Positions 1 through 10,551 of a stretch of 64,000 nucleotides of DNA are shown here, in pieces. Numbering within the stretch: position 1 is the first letter of the stretch; each line of letters opens with the position of its first letter. This DNA comes from Perkinsus olseni (Eukaryota; Perkinsozoa; Perkinsida; Perkinsidae): contig JABANP010000038.1 in NCBI GenBank assembly GCA_013115135.1, positions 124,001-188,000 on the forward strand. The letters run 5' to 3'. The notes under the pieces were generated by a model that worked only from the letters and a program-made list of their open reading frames with translations, searched no databases and was not told where the DNA came from. Both the position numbers and the translations under genes were made by a program.

Positions 1-305
1 TACAACGGGATGACAACTAGGCTGATTAGGAATGATACAAAACCAAGACACGATACGATCACTTCCTCTCGCCATCGGTATCGGCCGCCAAAGACAAACA
101 GGTAAGATGCTGCGACAGAAGAGAAGACCATGATCTTGTAAGTAGCTGAAGTACTAGAACAGATGAAAATGGCCATCTGTTTCCAAAAGCCATCGGCGGA
201 CCAGGAATGACTTAGGAAGAAGTCGACAGAACTCACAGGTACCGAGGCATCGAATGCATCGTCACTATGACTCTCAGAGTCTCGTAGGAAGGATCGATCC
301 AACAT
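1..305 (-). CDS. Membrane protein with DFFLSHSW motif (partial, runs off left edge)
   Basis: The minus strand is open without a stop from ATG 303-305 to the window edge (101 codons). The first 25 residues are acidic and serine-rich. Residues 28-35 read DFFLSHSW, followed by a W-K pair. From memory, related F-[IL]-S-H-S-W motifs occur in a large family of alveolate membrane proteins of unknown function; this is an impression, not a search result. Two hydrophobic stretches follow, at about residues 49-75 and 83-101, separated by a basic RYRWREE turn, which suggests a multi-pass membrane protein. Only the N-terminus is in the window. An N-terminal intron cannot be excluded. The ATG is a reasonable start because the DNA 5' of it shows no better in-frame candidate. 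Function unknown. Confidence 0.5.
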   Translation of the reverse strand, partial: MLDRSFLRDSESHSDDAFDASVPVSSVDFFLSHSWSADGFWKQMAIFICSSTSATYKIMVFSSVAASYLFVFGGRYRWREEVIVSCLGFVSFLISLVVIPL

Positions 306-1228
306 GATAGTAGATAGGGGGCAGCCTCTTAGAGGAGGTGGGGGGCCAGGCAACTCCTGGGAGTCCGACCGCAGCCTGGTGGAGTCCATCGAGTTGAAGA
401 GACGCAAGAAAATCCGTTGATGAACACCAGTGCGTCAGAGTAATGTTCGCGGGAGCGATAAACTTGATTGCGTGCTGCACAAAGTACAATTGTGACGCTC
501 GCCGCCACGGAACAACTGTCCCAGTCACTGCCGGGATCGGCTCCGGATACCGGTCTCGAACCTATTGGCAACCTATTATGTGTTCTGGCATATTGAGCTC
601 TCGACACAATGACAAATTGTGTCATCGTGTCTCCACTACTCTCCACTGCATACGTGAGGTAGAGCTAGAGAGAGTGTGGCAAACACTTTCGCGTGTAACG
701 AGGATAAATCCACATGTCATTTGTACCGACAACCAGGACGATAAGGGGCGTGCACGCAAGCGAACCTACGCGGGCCGCCTGGCGAACCTCAGTCGGGTCG
801 TACATGAATTGGCGACGAGGAGAACAACAGCGTTCGGCAGACGCACACTCACCGTCGTCCTATACCGGAAGACAAGGAAGTGTTGCGTCGCATATCCCTC
901 TCATTCGTCGTTATCTCCTCTTTCGTATCTCATGGGCAACCTCAGTTCAACAAGGGACGGTAATGTGGAGGATCTCGTGAAGCGGTTCGGATGCGACTTT
1001 TGTGTACCAGATAGGAGGCTTCATCGTCGCAGTGCGCATCGGTAAGGAGCCTCCGTCGCTACCGCTGTACTTACAGTTCCACCGTAGAACTCCTGGCTCT
1101 ATGCATTGGCTCAGTACGGTGAGGAATACAGGCCTGCCTGTTATTTCGGCACGGTCTGGAGGAGAGAGTGTGGACTTGGGTGTGGTCCTCTCGTTACTTA
1201 TTCTAACGCTCGAGTTTTCGTCAATCAG
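306..1228. other. Stretch with no gene resolved
   Basis: Several open stretches exist on the plus strand between about 443 and 1045, but their predicted peptides are Arg/Ser/Thr-rich and show no recognisable motif. An ATG at 714 could start the gene whose clear exons begin at 1229. On the minus strand this stretch should hold the upstream region of the DFFLSHSW gene. I cannot assign exons here. Confidence 0.3.
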
Positions 1229-2500
1229 GTTCGGAAGAAGAGCGGCTGTCGGCGTTTTCGGAGAGGATCAGAAATTCCCACGAGATGCTCCTGCGGCAGA
1301 AGCTAGCTCTCGATGTGACCGCCTGAATGGGGCCCTGTGCTACTGTCTTGAATGCTGCTTGTTTATTGAGTGGAACCGGTCCTCTGTGTCCACGGGGCTC
1401 TTGGCTCCTCCTTGGTCATAGTCCACGGTAGTACTTCCTGTCAGGCGATTGGTGCCGTCAGGAGCGAATTGGGAAAGTGAAGGGAAAGGGCTACACGAAT
1501 GATCAGACTCGAATAACGGGAAGGTACAATCGTCACGGCGGATAGAGCCATCCACCTGCCACTCCACAGGAGTACCGCTGCTGCTGCTGGGTCCCTTCTT
1601 CTTCCGCTGGGCAGTTCTCCAGAGGCCGACACACCCCGGCTCACTGCGGGAATGGGCAGCAGATGTAGAGGCTCGCTTTATGAGGGCAGATGGTTATGCT
1701 CCTGGGTGAGGGTGTTCACTCGCCTCTAGCTCAGCGATTTTTCGTCCAGGTCCCTGGGTACAGCGTTGGAGCGCCTTGAGTGCGACCTAGACCACCAGAT
1801 GGAATTTGAAGATGTAGTATGGGCAGGGGTATCCTCTTCACCCTGCTGTGCATGCGTGCAGGCGTGTCCGGTTCTCCGGTCGGGACTGGGCGTCTTGGGG
1901 CAGCAGGAAGGGCAGAGAGTTGCTCGGATGGCTCGTGAACTGCGGTTGGCCAAGAATACCTACGCCAATTCCGCTGCTGTGGCTAGGCTGGCATTCAAAA
2001 AGATGGACGTCGTAAGAAGGGCGTGGTGTTGTCTGTTCTACTGTTGTGACCTTTTAGGACTCGAAAGGCTTTATAACTCTCACTGATGTGAGGATGCTTT
2101 TCGAAGAGGGACAGGTCACTGGGTACAAGAAGGTTCCCTCAGTAATATTAGGTTGATGATGACTGGTTGCCCCAGGTCTAGTACACCGGTATTAGCGTGC
2201 TCTGGGGAGGAGTTTCGAGGTTGGGGCTCTCTCATGGAAGCAGCGACGGAGCCTGATTCGACTTCGGACGTCGCGGAAGGGGGAGAGGCTGTCTTTCCGT
2301 TGGGATTGCTGGACCCTGAGGAGCTCTTCTCTTTCCTAGATAGACACAAACATACCGGTCTTGTAGGTCTCAGGCGTGATGTCGCTCGTGTTCACGCATC
2401 CCTGCAGCTACGGCAAGAGGAGTTCGTCATGAACTGCACACCGCAGCTCACCTCAATCTTGGACCTCATCCTCAGTAGGAGGAAAGCGGTCGAGGCATAG
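1229..2500 (+). CDS. Hypothetical coiled-coil protein (3' exons; start unresolved)
   Basis: I do not recognise this protein. Exon-like pieces can be followed on the plus strand. One starts after the acceptor CAG at 1226-1228 and reads EEERLSAFSERIRN, a charged helix. Another near 1590-1690 contains SLREWAADVEARFMRAD. Another around 1758-2010 contains SLGTALERLECDLDHQMEFED and a QRVARMARELRLAKNTYA helix. The last, about 2170-2500, contains FSFLDRHKHTGLVGLRRDVARVHA and ends at TAG 2498-2500. The pieces are rich in Leu, Arg, Glu and Ala with heptad-like spacing, which suggests a coiled-coil structural protein. Introns between them have GT..AG ends but I could not fix every junction. The first exon may lie between 700 and 1200. 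Confidence 0.35.
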
Positions 2501-2730
2501 ATTTAGGTGATGAGCCACCCAGACGAGGCGCGCTTAGGAAGCTCTTCGTAGGTATCCGTTTGCGTAGGGGCCCTTGGCTTTTGCCGATTCGTCTGTGATC
2601 ATGATCCATGCTCTGTTGTTACTAGATGACGTTATTCACTACCGTTCCGGCTTGGGTTGAATCACACAGTAAGTAGGGATGTGGCCGGGCTGGTGGGCTT
2701 CTCAGTTGTTTTGTTATTGTTATAATAATA

Positions 2731-3487
2731 ATGAGTAGCAGTACTTTAGAGGAGGCGGTGCGTAAACTACAGCTGGTGGACGACATGGGGGACCCAGTGA
2801 AGGTTGAAGATTACTACATCATGGACAGCGAACAGGATAAGGACAGGCTCACGGTAGTGACTCGACAAGGCTCGGCAGTTTGCGGTATTACACTGCGCTA
2901 GGAATATGGAATGTTACAACGAGAATTGATAGGGCATAATTAATCAGTAGGTGGCCGAGTCGTATTAAGTGGTTTAGTGGGATCGTGGCATTGCCCTACT
3001 GCAGCATTCTGGGCTGTATTATGAGATCGAACCTGGTTGAGGGGTCTGAGCTCAGCATTTTACTGGCTATAGATCACTATTCGGATCGTCTTTTCAGCGA
3101 TACATCGACACATTCGCCCCGGAGAACAAGGGCAAGGCAGGAGTTGCCCTTACCTGCCAGAACGCCGACGGTGACACGGTTGAGTAGTACACTGAGGGGC
3201 ATGACTACCGGCTACGCATGGCTCATTCGGGCAGGTACGTTTGTGTCGATGATGGTACTGGGGTTTTGACGCCGATAATGGGCACATGTCAAGTGATGTA
3301 GGTTTCGGTACTTCTCAGCTGGGGAGGACGTCCGGCGGCTCCTAGGTACTCTGAAGAACCCTGTACACGGTTCCTCGAGTACAATTTTAAAGACGACCAG
3401 ACTTGGAGGCAATCCCAGGTCACCTTGGACCCCGTCTTGCAGTTCAGAGACAAGAAATTCGGTACTAAGGGAGCCAGTGGAGGATAG
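2731..3487 (+). CDS. Small hypothetical protein, three or more exons
   Basis: Unrecognised. ATG 2731 opens an acidic exon that begins MSSSTLEEAVRKLQLVDD and can be read for 56 codons, though splicing probably occurs at a GTTTGC or GTATTA donor just before its TAG at 2899. A middle exon after TTTTCAG near 3100 reads RYIDTFAPENKGKAG. The last exon after CCTAG near 3350 reads YSEEPCTRFLEYNF and ends at TAG 3485-3487. In the middle exon the frame meets a TAG near 3185. This could be removed by an 18-nt GT..AG segment, or it may be a sequence difference. A soluble protein of about 130 residues is expected. It starts on the same strand as the next gene and ends 22 nt before it. Confidence 0.4.
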
Positions 3488-3509
3488 TCTCTGAAGGGCT
3501 GTTCAGCAG

Positions 3510-4044
3510 ATGAAACTACGTCGTAGTGTCGGGCTTGTCGTGTCACTGTTATTGCTTGTAGCTATTTGGAAGGAGCAGTTAGAGCAGCCTGTCTGTGAAG
3601 CTGCATTCAGACGCCTTCTGCAGCTCGGCCTTGTCACCACCGTTTTCGACAAGTAATCCTCATTCGTCGTTCTCCAGCTCCCGAACTCGGTACTATCCAG
3701 GCACATGTTCCCCACGCCCGAGCCTCTGGTGGATCACTATCGCGTAGAGGATGAGAACACGGGCAAGTTGATCGACCTCCCACACCCCGTAGGTCTCCTA
3801 TCGTTGACTAGCTTCAACCTAAGATTCTCGTCTTGGCATCTTGCAGGTTAGCGGCCTTAGACTGTGGAATGCCAGTACTCGGTCGTACGAGTGTATAGAT
3901 CCCCATCTAGCGGGTGCCCCACGCGGAGAGGAGGAGGCTCACAAGGTTTGGGAGGGCATGCTCAATGAGTTCAGACAACAGCAGGGCGCGGAGTACATCA
4001 ACCAGCTCCTGGCCGGTCACAGGGTCGTAGCTGCTGATGACTAG
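3510..4044 (+). CDS. Small membrane-anchored or secreted protein, 142 aa
   Basis: Three exons join cleanly: 3510-3652, 3701-3788 and 3847-4044, 429 nt in all (142 codons plus TAG). The introns, 48 and 58 nt, both start GTA and end CAG. The N-terminus MKLRRSVGLVVSLLLLVAI is two basic residues followed by a hydrophobic helix, a signal peptide or signal anchor. The rest is soluble, with two cysteines (CEAAF and YECID) and a helical C-terminus containing KVWEGMLNEFRQQQ. I recognise no family. The open frame across all junctions makes the gene model convincing although the function is unknown. Confidence 0.6.
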
Positions 4045-4204
4045 GCCTACCTCCTGCTGTGATGCGGGGGTGGTGTGGGCAGTTATCATCCTGTTTATTC
4101 GTCATCCTGCACGACCGTTTCGAACGCGAAAAGATTGTCTATTAAAAGCGTTAGAGGCTCTGTGTTCAGAGTAGGTGTCTTTTCCGTCCGCTCCCCATCG
4201 TATC

Positions 4205-7026
4205 ATGTTGTTCGCGCAGCTTTATTCGAGCACATCTCACATGTCGATCTGGGAGGCGGCACTCTTACTGCTACTGGTCCTATCATCAATGCCAGTCCTA
4301 GCGGTAGAGGCTGTTACACTCAGCGATGGTAGTGTCCAATGACGGCTCATCTGTGCCAGTCGGAGCTGTTGCTGATCCCTTCATGCTTCCTAGGTTTCCT
4401 GGGTGGCATGGACAATTCTGAATCATCAATCGCTCTTGAGACGCCTTCCTTTTCTTTATCTGCCATACCGTGGTCCGCCTGGCTATGGTGGGTTCTGATA
4501 GCGTAAGCTCTAGCGTTACGGGTTGGAGAGGATCCGGACACCGCCCAGGTACATGTTCAAAGCGCAGGCTACTATATGTGACGACTACTTTGTGGAGAGT
4601 ATCAAGGTAGTACCACCGAAGGGTATTGACCTGGGACTATGGAGTCCACGCAGGTCGTTGTGGCGCGGTATCATATCCCTGAGGACGTTGCAGGGGCAAC
4701 TCTGATGGCCTTGGGCTGTAATGGCCCAGAGCTCTTCACCAACTTCATCTCGATATTCATAACTCACTCGGATGTGGGCATTGGTAAGAGCAGCAGCGTG
4801 GTGGTCGTAGTAGTAGCATGCTTTGGTTACTACTATTCCCTTCAGGCACTATTGTCGGCTCTGAAATTTTCAATCTCCTAGCCATAATAGGGGGGTCGGT
4901 GCTGGTGGCCCCTCAGTTGCCCCTGTGGATTCAAAAGGCTTCATTTGTACGGGATGTTAGTTTCTACACCTTGTCCATTGTAAGAGCTCATGAATCGGTG
5001 AAGGTATGGTATTGGAGTATCTCAGGTGTTGTTGACGATAACCCTATGGGATGGTCATGTATCACCATTGGAAGCCTGGATACTTCTTACTTGTGCCGCG
5101 CTGTTCGCGATTGTTGTTGCTTACACTAGGAGGATTACCGCTTGGATTGAGCAGCTGAGAGCTGGTAATAGGGATTGCCGGCCCGTCCAGGTCTAGACGA
5201 CAGCAGTGTACTGTCTTCGCGTAGACTCGCTGAAGCTTCCTCTATTGGATGAGGAGACGGCGGAGGAGCCAGGCTGCCCCCAGGACGTTCCGGCGCCTGC
5301 TGATGACGGAGGGCCTGTCAATAGAGCCCTGCCAGTGAAGGTGATTGGGAGATCTCCTACTGTCTTGATGTGCGCGGGATATGATCAGGCTGTTGTGCCC
5401 CCCATGGGCGAGGCAGCTACGACGTTTGGTCAGCTGCCGATGCAGATACAGGTGAGGCAGGGGTATTTCGTGGCGCGCGAAGTTGCATGAGTTGGTGGTA
5501 GGTGAGAGGACGAAATGTGGCGTACCACCTGTACCACGCCTCAACTCCGCCTGCGAGGGTTGAAGCGGGATACCGAGAGGAGAGCTGCGGCCAGCTGGTG
5601 AGGCCTGCTCCTCCCCGCCGCCGTCCCCGCAGTGTTCCTGTTGTAGACGATCTCGACAGTAGCAAGCCGAGATACACTGGAGCTGCGAAGGGGCACTGCC
5701 GGCGTCGTCTCATTATCATCAACTCTCGCCTGGAACGCCACCGTCGGAAGCGGCAAGGTGGGGCTGTTGCGCCAGAATAAGCAGCCGGGGATCTTGACGA
5801 TGCTCTCAGGTCGTCAAGTAGCGTTCCTCGCTCCGTGTCGGACGAGATGGATGGTACTCGCGTTGTGACGCCGATCGCCTGCCGCTCTGTTGGGGGCGAT
5901 ACACTGGTGGAGGTTGAAGTATCCTGGGACTACCAGGGGAGGTCCTCGGATACTAGGGCCACCCTGCTCATCGACGCCGAGACCCCTACGGTGAGGGAGG
6001 CTGCCTTTGTTGCCACAGAGACGAGGCTTGGTATTTCAGGAGAAGGAGAGGCTACTGTGTGAGCTGGCCGAGGTGATAGAGCAGCAGTATGTAGGAGGGT
6101 GGAAGCCGTGCTTGCGCCGGTAGTAACTGCTGGGTACTCGGGTGAAGCCTTAGTCCTTGTTGCCAGGCTACGTGATCAGCTCAGAGTCGATGATGGGGGT
6201 GGACTAGTCTGGAGAGGGCTGCGGAAAGTAGTGCCACTGGCGTAGTGGATGATGGACAGGATTCTTTGATAGGCCGTGCATTTACTATGCTTCCCGATCT
6301 ATTTTTGTCTGGCCATCTCTATGGGGTTCTGTGACGTGCGAGACCCGTCCAAGGAGGCCAGATGGCTGCCAGGCTTCTTGCTCTCTATGGCATGGCTGGC
6401 GGTAGGTTGAACATCGTTCCCCAGTAATGCTCACATCCCGCCCCGCTGCAGGTCTTCTCGTACCTCATGTGCTACTCGGCGGACCGCATCACGGAGTCCT
6501 TCGGTATACCGTCGGCTTTGATGGGCGTCACAGTATGTGCTGTCGGTACCAGCTTCCCCAACTTCTATGCTAGTCTTATCATGGCCAAGGCCGGCCGGTA
6601 GGCTGGAGCTCTCCCTCACAGACTCGCCTAGGGCCTGCACTTCTCAGGTCCTCTATGGCCATTGCCAATGCCCTGGGTTCTAACATCCAGAACATCTTCA
6701 TAGCTCTCGCCCTACCGTGGATAGTCCGGACCATGACTCCCAGCCCTCATCTCTTCTTCGTCGGATCGGCAGGTATGTGGAAGCTGTCTGCCGACTGTTG
6801 ACTCGAGTTGCCAGGTATCTTTGCGAACGTGCTTGCTATGGCGGTGACGCTGCTGGTCCTCCTAGTGCTTGTTGCGAGAGGCAGGATGGCTCTTGACCGT
6901 AGGAGGGTTCGGGCTGATCAACGATAGCTCATCTTGAGAGGGAGTACTGTGTCCTCAGGTACAGCCGGATACGTCCTTATTGGTGCGTACGTCATCTATC
7001 TGGTCTTTGCTATATGGCAATCCTAA
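4205..7026 (+). CDS. K+-dependent Na+/Ca2+ exchanger-like protein (SLC24/NCKX), copy A
   Basis: This is a cation/Ca2+ exchanger of the inner or plasma membrane type. The signal peptide exon is 4205-4328. A first transmembrane exon (WLWWVLIA) splices to YMFKAQATICDDYFVESIK, matching the NCKX CDEYFVPSLE region. Intron 4607-4653 then joins to the alpha-1 repeat EDVAGATLMALGCNGPELF, with the catalytic Glu kept. Next come THSDVGIG and VGSEIFNLLAIIGG. A cytoplasmic loop covers about 5200-6330. The alpha-2 repeat lies near 6500-6760: IPSALMGVTVCAVGTSFPN, then ANALGSNIQNIFIALALPW. The C-terminal exon ends at TAA 7024-7026. Family knowledge says alpha-2 normally has GTSxPD and SNxxD; here both Asp are Asn. 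Junctions in the loop are less certain. A second copy follows directly. Confidence 0.8.
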
Positions 7027-10000
7027 TTTGTGAAAGACTCTGTTCACTAACCTCTCCTGTGCAATTCTCCTCATGTCTTTGTCGCCAAACTGGTCCCTTC
7101 AAGATCGTCTTGATAACGCTGCTACCGCTGCTGTCCTTACTTCTTGTCGTCCGGGCGGAATACCATCTACCAGCCTGCCCTCCCAAGGCACTGCGGCCAG
7201 ACAGCGGCGGCACTGTACCACCCTTGGCCCCAATTCTACCCAAGTCCGTATGAATGGCTTGGAAGCTTTCATAATACGTACACTCGAGTGCTCGTCCAAG
7301 GGCCACAGCCAACAAGGTCTTATCCAGTATAGCACTGGATAGATCGATCGAGGCCCGCAAACGGCCATCGCATCAGATCCCAACTGCACCACCCTCCCGT
7401 GTTTTCATATGCGTCTTCTTCTAATCAATCCGCTTTTTACGACTTCCCTGTCGTGTTGAGTGCCTCGCCAATTCTCGTGATGAGGGGGATGTGCGGTATG
7501 TTCGGGTGGCAAATAATCGTGGATGGGCTGCCCGGAAGACACCAGCCCTATGTGGTTGGTCACTGCCGCCCTTGATAGATTTGTCTCTCGTTTCCGAGAA
7601 GTCAGCTTGGTCTCATGAATTTGACCGCCGACGAAGCCGAATGTGGTCGATGGACGCTTTGCCTGTGGTGGATGCTCCTTCTGTATGCTCATATCCTCCT
7701 CACTCCTCGAGGCCCACCCACGTCCTCAGGTACTGCCTGAAGGGGCAGTCCAGCGTGTGTAACCAGCATCTGGTCATTGCATGTCGAGTAAGATGCCCCT
7801 CTATCACGAGAGCCGCTCCCACTGACGTCGTCGTCGTCCTCAGGGTATCATGCAACGATTACACCTGGCGAGCGGGCGGAGGGCTCCCCATAGGATGCCT
7901 CTTGGTCTCGATTGCTTCAGTCGCCCCGGAGCTCTCCACCAGCATATCTGCCGCTGTGATCGCGCAACCAACGATCGGTGTCGGTAGGGACGCAGCACCC
8001 TAGATGATACCACTCGCCCTTGGACGGCCTCAACTTTCCTATGTACGAGGTCCTGCTCCCTTTTAGGTTGTGTGATGGGGTGCAACATGTTCACCCTATG
8101 TGTGGTACTCGGCGCCGCTATCCTGTCCCTCGACGGCTCTCCTCAAAAGCTCAGCTCGGCCTCCTTCATAGGGTCCGTAATCGTCTACATGCTTGCCTTG
8201 GTACGTCCCTGTATAATGGTCACTCCCTCGCCCATTATTGCCCCCCACTCAGGTTGTAGTACTGCTAGGCCAGTGGGATGGGTACACCCGTAGCCCAGGG
8301 TGGTGGCTTTCGCTCACCATCGGTATCACCTCCCTGTACGTCGTCACAGCAGGCTGCAGCAGTACCACCCAGAAGTCCTCCACCCGCCGTACGTTGCCTC
8401 CGCTGGTTAGGCTTTCCGAGGTGCGCTTGCGGTAGGTTCAAGTCTGGCCTCGCCGTTGCTTGGCAGGAGTGGTCGCAGCTGGCCTGTGGACGTCCAGGTG
8501 AGCTCTGCGTCAGGATTCAGTATAGTCGATTTACTTGGATCAGACATTCCTCAAAGATCGCATCTACGACGTGTCGGCTGCCCAGGCAGGCAGGCGACGG
8601 CTGATGCAGGCGAGCGAAGTCCTCTGCCCTCCCTCCTGAACGGCCTCCCTCCACAGGTGGCCTCCCACGGCCTTGATTTCTATCCTGTGACCTGGCAGGG
8701 TGTCCGGAACGGAAGGGTGTCTCAAGAGAGTGATGAAGATGTAAGGCCTCTCCACGATACGGGACTGGCGGCCTGCGCGTTGCTCCTCAGTGGTCCTCAT
8801 CCTTTTGCAGTTACACTTCAGCAAGGAACACGAGGTACAGCGACCCACTCTGCTCTGTAAGAGAAGTCTCTCATGTGTTCTATTGAGGGCTTGGTTCTCA
8901 GTTGGCTCACCAGCATACGACAGTGACCTCCCACCGCAGCACGACCCTCCTGCCGGGTACGTAATGCCTCCAGATCCGGAAGGCATCCTGGGCCCCACTC
9001 CGTAATATTGACGTCCCTTCCATCCTCAGACCGGCCACATGGAGGATATATTATTCTCGAATAGCCTTTGCTCGAGACCTTCGGGGGCCACAGTGTCGGA
9101 TCGCCCTCTCCCTGCTCAGCGACCTTGGCGATGTGTCCATTGTGGAAATGTCAACGCCAGATGACGAGGTGAGCTTGTCCTCAGTCGAGTCTCGGGAGGA
9201 GCGTTCTTCATGCACCGCTGTGTGTCCAGGCGAAGAGCGCCGTACTGAGTGAGCTGAGTGCTCGAGGCATCGAGATTGTAGCTGACGATGGTCCCCTCTG
9301 CATGGTGCTCCCAAAATTATTGTGGGAACCGATAGAAGCCTGTACAATGCGATCCTGCCGTCACAGGTCCGCGGTCTGCTCCAGTCGTGCGTCTATAGGA
9401 GGAGAGAAGGAGAGCACCATGCTGTTGTGGTTTAGAAGGGTGAACCTTTCCGAGGGCTATTGCCTCCTTGAGTCGATCGGCATTCGTCCAGGTGCGGTAT
9501 GCTCTTGGCGCCCCTGTGGATCTGCCACTGCATTTTACCCTTGGGCTGTGGACTGCCGGCTGTCCTACAGGGGCTATCGGAGACCTAGCTGTTATGATCA
9601 TATCCTTCGCTTGGCTCATGGTGGGCTCTGGCCAGTGCTCTGCCCTAGTCGAGACCTCCTTCTTGTAGGCGTTTTCCCTGGGCTCCTGCGTAGCATTGGT
9701 GGCCATTGCGGACTCCTCTGGCTTTCCTCTGTCCTTGATGAGTTTGACTGTCTACTCGATCGGTCTTAATCTGGGCAATCTCTGGACCAGTACCACAACT
9801 TTGCGGCTTCATAAGTAGGATAACTCCCCATGCATCAGCCCGGCTGAATGCGCTTGGCAGGTCGCGGCGTAACGTGGTAGACGTCCTTACCTACGGGGCT
9901 CGTAGTATCTACCTAGCCCTCGCCCTTCCTCTAGCCTTCGTGAGACCGGGATCGCTGTCACAGGTAGGATCATCGCTCCTCACTCGTCAACACCGCCGGC

Positions 10001-10409
10001 CTTGCTCAGCCCTCTCAGCGCGAGACTTTAGTGTGGCTGATGGTAGCCTTGGTCACTCTTGCTATCCTTGCTAGGCTCGAGGGAATGACATTGACACGTA
10101 AGTGCTGTGCTGACAGCAGCGTCTCTTCGAGCTGTCTTGGTAGTAGGTATCACTGGATGCACTATGATGATGTTGTACTTTTTTGTATTGTTTTTATCTC
10201 ATGAGTACCCTGAATGCAGCTTGATCTACCAGCCACCACCACGCTTGTTGTCCCAACAGTTTCCACTGTGCCTCATCGAATTGTGTTCTGGAAGGGAGCT
10301 CGACCGTTGGCTTCGTCCGGATTTGTCGCGCATGGCTTTGATGCACTTGCGTAGCCTCCTCCTACCGATGCGTTTGCCATCCGACTGCCACGTTCGGAAT
10401 GCGGTTTGA
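7014..10409 (+). CDS. Divergent NCKX-like exchanger, copy B
   Basis: A tandem paralogue of the preceding exchanger, aligned exon by exon. A hydrophobic N-terminus (about 7090-7160) precedes an exon with RWTLCLWWMLLLYAHILL near 7650. This splices to YCLKGQSSVCNQHLVIACR, the counterpart of YMFKAQATICDDYFVESIK. Alpha-1 is GCLLVSIASVAPELSTS (about 7890-7945), keeping the Glu, followed by MGCNMFTLCVVLGAAIL. Alpha-2 is strongly altered. The intron whose acceptor is TTCTTGTAG ends near 9668 and joins AWLM to AFSLGSCVALVA. The GTSxPN motif has become GLNLGN, and GSNIQN has become YGARSI before YLALALP. The last exon ends at TGA 10407-10409. The start is uncertain; ATG 7014 overlaps the end of copy A. 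One break of frame occurs near 7875 in a G/C-rich run. Transport may be lost or altered. Confidence 0.6.
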
Positions 10410-10551
10410 GTTTGATGGGGGGATGGATTCAACGTTGCCTGCGTCGTTCCGGACTCGCTCGTGCTCTCTGTAGTGATCTTGTCGATCATCATGGGTTTGG
10501 GTGAGGGAGAGCTTTGAGTAGTCGTGGCTAGCCTGCTGGATTTGCCTGCCA

